A stretch of 34,799 nucleotides of DNA. Origin: a virus. The DNA lies in IMG/VR virus record IMGVR_UViG_3300037808_000554, positions 1-34,799 of that record; one strand, written 5' to 3'. Below the pieces are notes generated by a model. That model searched no databases. It was not told the DNA's origin and worked only from the letters and a program-made list of their open reading frames with translations. Numbering within the stretch: the first letter of the stretch is position 1; every line of letters starts with the position of its first letter. Made by a program: the position numbers and the translations under genes. Positions 17,605 to 23,931 of this stretch are shown in pieces.

Positions 17605-17839
17605 AGCAACTGAGTTGTTTAACTTAGTTGATAAGCAGGAGTACGATATAACTGTACTGAAAATTGAGGCTGCTTACCAGGACAGTTTTCATACCCTGGA
17701 GCTTGATAGGCTTGAGTTGTTTTATGTTGAAAGAGAAAAGGAACTGAAAGCTGAAAAACGCAGACAGTTCCTTTATAGTATTCTCGTCACCACAGTTGCG
17801 GGTGTATCAGTGTGGGTCGGTGCTACTGCTGTTAAGTAG
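17498..17839 (+). CDS. Exported protein overlapping the Rz-like gene (spanin partner candidate)
   Basis: 113 residues. Starts inside the preceding gene at ATG 17498, with AAGGAG 7-8 bases upstream; this start is preferred over in-frame ATG 17450, which has no good ribosome site. N-terminal RR plus LLILWLIGL gives a signal-like segment ending near Cys27 (NAYC, not a standard lipobox). A helical coiled-coil middle follows and a C-terminal membrane segment (about 91-112). Signal plus C-terminal anchor is the plan of unimolecular spanins, while the overlapping layout is that of Rz1. Last gene of the rightward operon. Confidence 0.6.
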   Translation: MRIRRTLLILWLIGLMTTSRSVENAYCQEQDLSRSEATELFNLVDKQEYDITVLKIEAAYQDSFHTLELDRLELFYVEREKELKAEKRRQFLYSILVTTVAGVSVWVGATAVK

Positions 17840-17845
17840 CAAATA

Positions 17846-19348
17846 TCACTCACTGGTCTTCAATAAAGGCCAGGCCACAGTAGCGCAAATTGCTACCTGA
17901 CCATTACCGATTGCCTTCAGTCTCGCAACTCTGTCTGTCTTTTTCGTTGTTACTCTATCAATATCACTAATGTCCGCAATATCTTCTCTCCAAAAACTGC
18001 CGTCAATAACTGACTCTTTCCACTGATTAAAAGCCTCTCTGGATAATGGCTTCAAATCAGTCCAGCCAATAGGCCAGCCCATTAACCATTCGACCCAATC
18101 AGGATTCAACACTGCTGTTGATTCTGCTTTATTTTCTACGCAATCGGGTAACGAATTAGTCTCTGGGTTTCTGCCAGTCCTTGCTATTGTATCTGGCAGC
18201 CTTACTCCCTTGTAATCTCTTGCTGCTGGTGTAGGATATTTTTTAACTGTGTCAGAAAGATTCAAACTATGACTACTGTTGCCATCTTTTGACAATCTTC
18301 TTCCAGTATCAGTCAGAGTTGCATCTGGATGCTCACACTCTTGGCAGGTCGGTGTTGGATATAATTTTTTATCCTCCAGATGGTGAATAGCGTCACGCAA
18401 CTTTACTCCCCACCTAACACCCTCTTTGTTTTTCCTGCTGAATGAGCCTTCATGTAGCTCAACATTCTTGACTATACCGCCCTCAACATCGGACACTGTT
18501 GGCGTAGGAAACTTCAACCTATTTTTCACCTGCTCCGAATATGGTATTCCCTCCTCAACTTCTGCATTGAGATTTGGAATTGGATGTTTTCTAACACCAC
18601 CATCTGGATATCTCTTCTCATATTGCTTGCTTGCTGTCGTTGTTGGCGTATGCCACATCTGCCGTTGTTTTTTCTGGTGATTATCCCACGCCTCAATCTG
18701 GTGCGGGTGTACACAGTCTCTCAGGTTAGCTGGTTTGTTTCTACCCGGTCTAGCTTGCGTTGCTTCCTTTTTCAGCGCACTCTCGCTCTTTGGCGGAAGC
18801 TTGTCCATCGTTGTCGGAGTAGGAAACACTTGTCGCTCTAATCCAGATTCTATTGCGCTTATGCCATCCTCCCAGTTTATCAGCTCCCAGCACACCCCAT
18901 TTTGCAGCATACCCCATTTCGGCAAGGTCACTGATGACCACGGCAAGTCCTCTTGAAACAAGCATTGGTGAGTTCTCCATGTACGCCTCTCTAGGTCGTA
19001 TCTCACAAATAACTCGTGCCATTTCTGACCAGAGTCCTGATTTTGCCCCCTCGATTCCTGCCCCTGCTCCTGCAACTGAGATGTCTTGGCATGGGAATCC
19101 GCCTGTGATAACAAGCTGTTCTCTGATTCCTTGCATTGCTTTGATGAACTCGGTACACTCTTGGTTGTCGATTCTAAAGGTGCAGATGTCGTCCCAGATA
19201 GGGAACGCAGGTAGGATTCCGTCAGCTTGCCGTTGCAATAAAACTCTGCGTGGGTAGTCTTCGATTTCAACTGCGCCAATGGTTCGCCACCCGTGCAACA
19301 TGCCTCCGATGATGCCGCCCCCCGCTCCTGCAAATAGTGCCAACTCAT
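17846..19348 (-). CDS. DNA-methyltransferase-related protein with PTPT repeats (overlapping frame)
   Basis: 500 residues. Starts 4 bases after the C5 methyltransferase ORF (18750-19352) and shares its first ~600 bases in the +1 frame. The first ~115 residues are Ser/Gln/Thr-rich and read as the alternate frame of the catalytic half. Then come VRYDLERRTWRTHQC, LPKWGMLQNGVCWEL, five xPTP(T/A) units (near 176, 233, 281, 331, 372), LNPDWVEWLMGWPIGWTDL (414-432) and RVARLKAIGNGQV (473-485), which resembles motif X of C5 methyltransferases. I recall phage proteins of this plan annotated as methylase-like, but could not search. It may supply the missing C-terminal half, by frameshift or as a second subunit. 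Confidence 0.75.
   Translation of the reverse strand: MSWHYLQERGAASSEACCTGGEPLAQLKSKTTHAEFYCNGKLTESYLRSLSGTTSAPLESTTKSVPSSSKQCKESENSLLSQADSHAKTSQLQEQGQESRGQNQDSGQKWHELFVRYDLERRTWRTHQCLFQEDLPWSSVTLPKWGMLQNGVCWELINWEDGISAIESGLERQVFPTPTTMDKLPPKSESALKKEATQARPGRNKPANLRDCVHPHQIEAWDNHQKKQRQMWHTPTTTASKQYEKRYPDGGVRKHPIPNLNAEVEEGIPYSEQVKNRLKFPTPTVSDVEGGIVKNVELHEGSFSRKNKEGVRWGVKLRDAIHHLEDKKLYPTPTCQECEHPDATLTDTGRRLSKDGNSSHSLNLSDTVKKYPTPAARDYKGVRLPDTIARTGRNPETNSLPDCVENKAESTAVLNPDWVEWLMGWPIGWTDLKPLSREAFNQWKESVIDGSFWREDIADISDIDRVTTKKTDRVARLKAIGNGQVAICATVAWPLLKTSE
17853..17873. terminator. Hairpin between convergent operons (possible terminator)
   Basis: CTGGTCTT (17853-17860) pairs with AAGGCCAG (17866-17873) with one G-T wobble and a 5-base loop. 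It sits just past the last rightward gene and inside the 3' end of the leftward methyltransferase ORF, where both transcripts meet. No T-run, so activity is uncertain. Confidence 0.35.
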
Positions 19349-19352
19349 ACAT
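18750..19352 (-). CDS. C5-cytosine DNA methyltransferase, catalytic half
   Basis: 200 residues with motif I (LALFAGAGGGIIGG, 4-17), II (AVEIEDYP), III (WDDICTF), IV with catalytic Cys88 in GGFPCQDISVAG, VI (MEN, 125-127) and VIII (HKRNRIWIRA, 164-173). It transfers a methyl group from SAM to cytosine C5. The ORF stops soon after motif VIII; no target-recognition domain or motif X remains in this frame, so it is about half the usual length. Those parts appear in the overlapping frame (17846-19348). The ATG at 19352 follows AAAAGGATAACA; the other start is 4 bases on, so one ribosome site may serve both. Confidence 0.85.
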   Translation of the reverse strand: MYELALFAGAGGGIIGGMLHGWRTIGAVEIEDYPRRVLLQRQADGILPAFPIWDDICTFRIDNQECTEFIKAMQGIREQLVITGGFPCQDISVAGAGAGIEGAKSGLWSEMARVICEIRPREAYMENSPMLVSRGLAVVISDLAEMGYAAKWGVLGADKLGGWHKRNRIWIRATSVSYSDNDGQASAKERECAEKGSNAS

Positions 19353-19406
19353 TGTTATCCTTTTGTTAACTGCCTAAATCAAACTCAGTTGTTTTGATTT
19401 AATGTT

Positions 19407-19706
19407 TTAGTTCTCATCACAGTCACCTAAAATTTTACCTATTAAAACAGAAAATCCAGAGTACATTCTTTTCAGATGTTCAAGGCATTCTGCTTTTGCC
19501 TCAATTTCTGTCTTATCCGGCTTGCCCACAGAGTGCCCTCTATTTCCATGCCAGAACATTGCTTCCCATAATCCCGAAACATCTTTTCGGACAGAGTAAT
19601 ACGCCATCCCTGCATTTGTAGAGTGTTCAAGCCACGGTATATCCATGCAATATTCGCCCAAACAAGAAAGAGGATTGTTTCGGTCTGTTGTTTCTATCCA
19701 TTTCAT
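19407..19706 (-). CDS. Hypothetical protein
   Basis: 99 residues, soluble, Trp- and Cys-containing (KWIETTDRNNPLSCLGEYC, LWEAMFWHGNRGHSVG). Ends with a long helix and LGDCDEN. Not recognised. AAGGAG lies upstream of ATG 19706, and the ATG overlaps the TGA of a small upstream reading frame. Lies between two methyltransferase loci, so it may be part of that cassette, but nothing in it shows a function. Confidence 0.7.
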   Translation of the reverse strand: MKWIETTDRNNPLSCLGEYCMDIPWLEHSTNAGMAYYSVRKDVSGLWEAMFWHGNRGHSVGKPDKTEIEAKAECLEHLKRMYSGFSVLIGKILGDCDEN

Positions 19707-19824
19707 ATTTTATTAACTCCTTTTTCAACCAATTCAATTAAGTGGTTATCATTGCCTTGTATAACTGCGTCATACATCGCTTCTTCATTTTCAAGGCATC
19801 TTCCTTGATTTTATAGATTTTCAT
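19703..19824 (-). pseudogene. Small ORF apparently broken by a one-base indel
   Basis: From ATG 19824 (overlapping the end of the upstream methyltransferase) the frame reads MKIYKIKEDALK, then meets an AAAA run; in the -1 frame the sequence continues NEEAMYDAVIQGNDNHLIEL to a TGA at 19703 that forms an ATGA overlap with the next gene. Joined, they give a plausible 40-residue protein, while the uninterrupted frame stops after 28 residues with an unnatural composition. Either a frameshift mutation or an assembly error at the A-run. Confidence 0.4.
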
Positions 19825-20536
19825 TGATTCGCTTCTCTGCAATTTTGAAATAATTTTCATCCAATTCAATACCGATAAAATTGCGATTTGTATTGACACA
19901 TGCAACTCCTGTCGTGCCTGAACCCATCGTGAAGTCGAGCACCGTTTCGCCCTCATTTGTGTAGGTTTTTATTAGATATTCCATAAGTGCTACTGGTTTT
20001 TGAGTTGGGTGTTTTCTGTTTTTATCACCTTCGGTTGCTACAAACTGTATAGACCTTGGATAATTTCCGATTTTTTGAACATAGTCACCACCATCATAAT
20101 TTGAATATAGGTTTGAACTTTTGTTTTTTCTTCCATTTTTAATATTAACCTCAACTGTCCCCTGCGGGTAGTAATTTACTTTTTCTTTACTAAAAACTAA
20201 TATATTTTCATGTTCTTTTAGTGGTTGCGTTTTCACTTGATAAAAGTTAGTAGGTTTTTGCTTCTTCCACACCCAATCATACTTGTAATTCTTAATATTA
20301 CTCATTCTCAAAGCACTACTAAAAGGCTCACTACCAAAAAGAACTATAGCACCATTTGGTTTTATTAGTTTGTTTAGTCTTTTCCACATCTCATCAAAAG
20401 GAATTATACTATCCCATTTACACGCTGTTGTCCCATAAGGAGGGTCTGTTATTATTGCATCAACTATTACACCTTTAGCTATCAACTCATCCATAACCTC
20501 TAAACAGTCGCCTTTGTATAAATCTATCTTTACCAT
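19811..20536 (-). CDS. DNA amino-methyltransferase, DPPY type (probable N6-adenine)
   Basis: 241 residues, beta-class order: motif IV ITDPPYGTT (30-37) near the N-terminus, motif I VLDFTMGSGTTG (199-210) near the C-terminus, then FIGIELDENYF. DPPY is the usual signature of N6-adenine (sometimes N4-cytosine) methyltransferases. HPTQKPVALMEYLI (176-189) is also standard. No restriction endonuclease is adjacent, so it is probably an orphan enzyme protecting phage DNA or marking it. Its first codons and last ~17 residues are almost identical in DNA to those of the next methyltransferase upstream. Confidence 0.92.
   Translation of the reverse strand: MVKIDLYKGDCLEVMDELIAKGVIVDAIITDPPYGTTACKWDSIIPFDEMWKRLNKLIKPNGAIVLFGSEPFSSALRMSNIKNYKYDWVWKKQKPTNFYQVKTQPLKEHENILVFSKEKVNYYPQGTVEVNIKNGRKNKSSNLYSNYDGGDYVQKIGNYPRSIQFVATEGDKNRKHPTQKPVALMEYLIKTYTNEGETVLDFTMGSGTTGVACVNTNRNFIGIELDENYFKIAEKRINENL
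19822..19876. repeat. 55-base repeat, copy 1 (3' end of DPPY methyltransferase)
   Basis: Matches 20583-20637 at 54 of 55 positions (difference at 19832/20593). It encodes the shared C-terminal IGIELDENYFKIAE(K/N)RIN of the two amino-methyltransferases. Identity at DNA level, including silent positions, suggests a recent duplication or gene conversion. Confidence 0.85.
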
Positions 20537-20551
20537 CTTTCAACTCCTTAT
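20527..20551. repeat. 25-base direct repeat, copy 1 (start of DPPY methyltransferase)
   Basis: Identical to 21329-21353. On the minus strand it contains the ribosome site TAAGGAG and the first codons (MVKI) of the methyltransferase gene, so both amino-methyltransferase genes begin with the same DNA. Confidence 0.85.
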
Positions 20552-21339
20552 TGTGGACGCAAACGAGAAAATAAATCTTCTGCATTGATTCGATTCTCTG
20601 CAATTTTGAAATAATTTTCATCCAATTCAATACCGATGAAGTTACGGTTTATTTGTTTCGCCATCTTACCTGTTGTCCCACTACCCATAAATGGGTCAAG
20701 AATATTGTCACCTTCATTGCTCCACGAAATAATATGGTCTTTTGCTAACTTTTCTGGAAATACTGCTGGATGATTCTTTGCATCTTTTGATTTTGTTGGG
20801 CAGATAGTCCAGAGATTTTCGGCATCTTTTGTTTCTCTATCACAATCTATAGTTTTTAGAATTTGAGAACCATCTTTTTGCCTAAAATATGATTTTTCAC
20901 CTTTATAATTCTTCCTCACTTTTTCTTGTTGTATTGGCGTAAACGATTTTGGCTTGCCTTTGGAAAACACAAACATATATTCAAACGTGTTTGCATACCT
21001 TCTCAATGTTGGGTAGGCTGGAGCGTAGTTGCTTTTATGATAAATCATTGTGTCCAGAAGATTGAATCCGCAATCTTCAACAAAATATATTGCCTGTTTG
21101 AACGATGTTAAAGACTCACAGAAATTCTTAGTTTCATCTCCAACAACCCAAACAACAACACCACCCTTTTTGGTAACCCTAAACAATTCCTTAGCAATAC
21201 TTTCAAAATCAAATGAATACCCGTTATAATCACGCAAATTGTCATATGGTGGAGAGGTAACTGTTAAATCAATACTTCCATCATGAATATCTTTCATCTT
21301 CTCCAAGCAATCACCTTGTATCAATTCAATCTTTACCAT
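20548..21339 (-). CDS. DNA amino-methyltransferase, SPPY type (probable N4-cytosine)
   Basis: 263 residues. Motif IV TVTSPPYDNLRDY (27-39) is the SPPY form typical of N4-cytosine methyltransferases; motif I ILDPFMGSGTTG (213-224) and FIGIELDENYF (234-244) follow. Ends LFSRLRPQ, beyond the point where the neighbour DPPY enzyme stops; these last codons are one arm of the 21-bp inverted repeat. Start ATG 21339 overlaps the 52-residue upstream gene by 14 bases. No partner nuclease is seen. Confidence 0.92.
   Translation of the reverse strand: MVKIELIQGDCLEKMKDIHDGSIDLTVTSPPYDNLRDYNGYSFDFESIAKELFRVTKKGGVVVWVVGDETKNFCESLTSFKQAIYFVEDCGFNLLDTMIYHKSNYAPAYPTLRRYANTFEYMFVFSKGKPKSFTPIQQEKVRKNYKGEKSYFRQKDGSQILKTIDCDRETKDAENLWTICPTKSKDAKNHPAVFPEKLAKDHIISWSNEGDNILDPFMGSGTTGKMAKQINRNFIGIELDENYFKIAENRINAEDLFSRLRPQ
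20551..20571. repeat. 21-bp inverted repeat, arm 1
   Basis: Exact reverse complement of 21359-21379. The arms bracket the SPPY methyltransferase gene almost exactly (787 bases between). This arm codes for the last residues and stop region of that gene; the other arm lies within the small upstream gene. Confidence 0.9.
20583..20637. repeat. 55-base repeat, copy 2 (3' end of SPPY methyltransferase)
   Basis: Second copy of the near-identical 3' border described at 19822-19876. Confidence 0.85.
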
Positions 21340-21484
21340 CTTTCAACTCCTTAACTAATTTCTCGTTTGCGTCCACAATCTTCTGCATATCCTCAACGGA
21401 TATTTCTTTTTCCAAAGGCTCGAAGAAATAAACCTTTTCATCTTCTGTCTGAAAATACTCTTTCGTTACTTTGATGACTTTCAT
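21326..21484 (-). CDS. Small hypothetical protein upstream of methyltransferases
   Basis: 52 residues, charged: opens MKVIKVTKEYFQTEDEKVYF and ends DANEKLVKELKDGKD. AAAGGAG lies 6-7 bases before ATG 21484. Its stop is inside the SPPY methyltransferase start region (14-base overlap), suggesting coupled translation. It carries one arm of the 21-bp inverted repeat and one copy of the 25-base direct repeat. Function unknown; a regulator of the methyltransferase pair is conceivable but not shown. Confidence 0.65.
   Translation of the reverse strand: MKVIKVTKEYFQTEDEKVYFFEPLEKEISVEDMQKIVDANEKLVKELKDGKD
21329..21353. repeat. 25-base direct repeat, copy 2 (start of SPPY methyltransferase)
   Basis: Identical to 20527-20551; contains ribosome site and first codons of the SPPY methyltransferase. 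Spacing between copies is 802 bases. Confidence 0.85.
21359..21379. repeat. 21-bp inverted repeat, arm 2
   Basis: Exact reverse complement of 20551-20571. Lies immediately upstream of the SPPY methyltransferase start, inside the 52-residue gene, six bases from the 25-base direct repeat. Confidence 0.9.
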
Positions 21485-21499
21485 ATTTCACTCCTTTAA

Positions 21500-22369
21500 T
21501 TAAACCATTGAATCGTCATAAGATTGCATATATCCAAACGCCCTAAGTGTTCTTATCTTCTCTAGGGCATCTTCCTTGATTTGTTGAATACGACTACCGC
21601 TCAAGCCTAGCATTATCCCTATACTCTTGAACTCCAAAGCGTCATTGCCCTCAAGTCCGTAGTATAGCTTCAACACCCGCGCCTCTTTGGGTGTCAAGTT
21701 GCAGAGCATCAGCTCAATACAATCGTTAAGGCTTTCGACAGCGAGTGCATGGTCTGGCAAGTGTCCTGACGTATCCTCAAGGAAGTCTAAGAATGTATCC
21801 CCATCTTCGTTGCCCACAAAATCATCAAGCGACAGTCCGTCACTAAGAAGCGGAGCTGTGTCGTTTATTACGCTGACTGAAACACCAAGCTCTTTTGCAA
21901 TCTCCTCCCTAGTCGGCTCTCGTTGTAGTTTTTGTAGCAATACGCCAGATACTTTTTTGGTTTTGTTTACCACTTGAGACTTGTCAAGTGGCATCCTGAC
22001 AGCTTTTGAATAGTCGCCAATCGCTTTATGGATTGACCTCTTTATCCACCAAACAGCATAGGATATAAACTTTAACTCTTTAGTTTCATCAAATGTTTGA
22101 GCAGCACGAATGAGTCCCATGTTGCCCTCACATATTAAGTCCTCAAGTGGAATACCAAAGTTGGTAAACTTCTTGGCAACGGTAACTACAAACCGCAGGT
22201 TGGAATTAACTAGCCTGTCTAGTGCCTCCTTGTCACCCCTGCGGATACTGCGAGCTAACTCACACTCTTGTTGAATGGTGAGTATTGGGTAGGCATCTAT
22301 TTCTTTGAAATAAATATCCATGCTTGTTGGTTTCTTGTCATTTTTTTGTAGTGAGCTTACTTGCTTCAT
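21500..22369 (-). CDS. Sigma-70 family RNA polymerase sigma factor
   Basis: 289 residues, like the short primary-type sigma factors lacking region 1.1: region 1.2 (DIYFKEIDAYPILT, 18-31), region 2 (NLRFVVTVAKKF, GNMGLIRAAQTFD, ISYAVWWIKRSI 102-113), region 3 (REPTREEIAKELGVS), region 4 (LTPKEARVLKLYYGL, IMLGLSGSRIQQIKEDAL 252-269). It would direct host RNA polymerase to phage promoters. Residues at the promoter-reading positions differ from E. coli sigma-70 (see findings), so altered specificity is likely. AAGGA precedes ATG 22369; overlaps the RuvC-like gene by 32 bases. Placed in the leftward arm, it may switch on the rightward late operon. Confidence 0.92.
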   Translation of the reverse strand: MKQVSSLQKNDKKPTSMDIYFKEIDAYPILTIQQECELARSIRRGDKEALDRLVNSNLRFVVTVAKKFTNFGIPLEDLICEGNMGLIRAAQTFDETKELKFISYAVWWIKRSIHKAIGDYSKAVRMPLDKSQVVNKTKKVSGVLLQKLQREPTREEIAKELGVSVSVINDTAPLLSDGLSLDDFVGNEDGDTFLDFLEDTSGHLPDHALAVESLNDCIELMLCNLTPKEARVLKLYYGLEGNDALEFKSIGIMLGLSGSRIQQIKEDALEKIRTLRAFGYMQSYDDSMV

Positions 22370-22841
22370 GTATAGTCCTTCCTGCTAAAGCTATTCCGAT
22401 TGCGTCCGCTATTGCCTTGTCTTTGTAGTCAACTCCAGTTGGAGTAACATACGCCCTTGACGCAGTAACCATTGCCGTCTTGTCTGCGTTGCCTATACCA
22501 GCTAGAGACTTCTTGCCTTGCTTGGGTTTTACCCTCACTACTTCTAATCCTTTTGTAACTGCGTGATGAATGATTGCTCCTATAAGCTGTGCTTGGTGCA
22601 AGGTGGATATGTTTACAAACTTCTTGTTGAGAACATTCTCCTCTATGCACAGTACATCGCCAACCGAGAAGTACCATTTCATCTCATGTATGATTGCCTC
22701 AAACCTATGTTCAAGCTGTATGGCATCACCATGTCTTGTTTTAGCTTTGACCTTAATACATTTGGGCTGTTGTATCTTAGCTCCATTAAGAAGCACAGCT
22801 CCAGTTGCGTTAAGTGAGGGGTCAACTCCTATGTATTTCAC
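22338..22841 (-). CDS. RuvC-like Holliday junction resolvase
   Basis: 167 residues with the RNase H-fold acidic residues of RuvC: Asp7 in YIGVDPSLNATG, Glu67 in VLCIEENV, and Asp145 in IADAIGIALAG; KTAMVTASRA (120-129) is the usual helix. Resolves branched recombination or packaging intermediates. GTG start at 22841 forms a GTGA overlap with the phosphoesterase gene; ribosome site AAGGAGAGGTGA lies upstream. Fits with the ERF annealing protein in the same arm. Confidence 0.88.
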   Translation of the reverse strand: MKYIGVDPSLNATGAVLLNGAKIQQPKCIKVKAKTRHGDAIQLEHRFEAIIHEMKWYFSVGDVLCIEENVLNKKFVNISTLHQAQLIGAIIHHAVTKGLEVVRVKPKQGKKSLAGIGNADKTAMVTASRAYVTPTGVDYKDKAIADAIGIALAGRTIHEASKLTTKK

Positions 22842-23821
22842 TCACCTCTCCTTATTTGTTCCCTGTAAATCATTTCCCATTGGTAGAGCTGAGGCATGCC
22901 ACCCTCAACAGTCACCCAGCCTATAGTTGTAGATGGGTATGCACTATCCCTCATGCACTTGTACTCAACTTTCTTTTGGTCAAACATACTGCCACCCTCA
23001 ATAGCTAGGTATGGATTCATGGTTGTAGATACACCACTAAACAAGTGATGGCTGTGACCAGACACAACATTGACATTGTACTTATCTGCTAGTGCGATAG
23101 CTACTCTGCCAGGTATCTTGGAGTAACCTTTTTGATGCGAGTATCGCCAGTCACCAACAGGGCTACCCTCCATAATCATGTAGTATCTCTCAGTGATGGT
23201 AAACTTTTTCATCAAGTTGGGTGGCTCACTGCCGTCTTTATCTCGCCAGTCGTTAGATGGCACAAGGTACATTTGGAGTATTGAGCTAAACGGTACAGCT
23301 CCATCCAGCTTTCTAATAATACGATAATCATGGTTGCCTAGCACGACATAGATAATATCAAATGTATTATATAGCACCCGTAGGTATTCATAGATAACTC
23401 GTCTCGCTCTCTCTGTCTCTGGAACTGACCTACCTACATAGCTTGTCTCCCAGTGACTCGCCCAATCAGCATCAATAAAGTCACCATTGAGTATGCAGAC
23501 TTTCAGCCCTCTCTCCTTAGCCTGAGTCATAGCGTCTACGAAAGCCTTCTTATTAATGTATGGTGCATGGCAATCTCCAAGTATCATGCAGTCTTGGTAT
23601 GGTACTATAAGTTCAGGAGGGAGGAGATTTGGCACATCTGGCAGTGAATCTAGTTCTTTAACTAGGTCAGGCAGTGTGCGTGAGATAGATGCTACCGTGT
23701 GAGGTAGTTCAAAGTGACCCTTCACCGCTTTGCTTGCTTCTGTTTTAGTCATGTCTTGTAACACGCATCCTCTAAAATAGTCAGCGTGTACTGCTCCAAG
23801 TTTTATTTTATATGCTGGCAC
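22838..23821 (-). CDS. Calcineurin-like metallophosphoesterase
   Basis: 327 residues with the full metal-binding set: GDCH (82-85), NGDFIDAD (112-119), GNHDYR (162-167) and GHSHH (255-259). The first ~70 residues look like a helical, possibly DNA-binding segment (KTEASKAVKGHFELPHTVA) that is not needed for catalysis. Phage members of this family are often placed among DNA repair/recombination genes and may be nucleases or phosphatases; substrate unknown. GTG 23821 start with AAGGAG 6 bases upstream. Confidence 0.88.
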   Translation of the reverse strand: MPAYKIKLGAVHADYFRGCVLQDMTKTEASKAVKGHFELPHTVASISRTLPDLVKELDSLPDVPNLLPPELIVPYQDCMILGDCHAPYINKKAFVDAMTQAKERGLKVCILNGDFIDADWASHWETSYVGRSVPETERARRVIYEYLRVLYNTFDIIYVVLGNHDYRIIRKLDGAVPFSSILQMYLVPSNDWRDKDGSEPPNLMKKFTITERYYMIMEGSPVGDWRYSHQKGYSKIPGRVAIALADKYNVNVVSGHSHHLFSGVSTTMNPYLAIEGGSMFDQKKVEYKCMRDSAYPSTTIGWVTVEGGMPQLYQWEMIYREQIRRGE

Positions 23822-23834
23822 TAATCACTCCTTG

Positions 23835-23921
23835 TTAAAAGAACATCCCTATCATAGCCAGTACTAGCACTGCGCTTAATGCCATACCGCCAATAACTAT
23901 AACCATGTCTTTTTTAGTCAT
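23835..23921 (-). CDS. Tiny single-pass membrane protein (28 residues)
   Basis: Opens MTKKDMVIVIGGMALSAV and ends LVLAMIGMFF: a short positively charged start followed by one membrane helix. AAGGAG is 6 bases before the ATG at 23921. Lies between the phosphoesterase and a secreted protein. Function unknown. Confidence 0.6.
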   Translation of the reverse strand: MTKKDMVIVIGGMALSAVLVLAMIGMFF

Positions 23922-23931
23922 TGCTTGCTCC

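Noticed and set aside
18426-18956. Plus-strand open frames of 60-90 codons opposite the methyltransferase
   Set aside because: They lie antisense to well-supported coding sequence, have low-complexity or hydrophobic composition and lack convincing ribosome sites.
19738-19956. 72-codon minus-strand frame overlapping the DPPY methyltransferase end
   Set aside because: Most of it is the shadow of the methyltransferase in another frame; only the part after 19824 could belong to a small gene.
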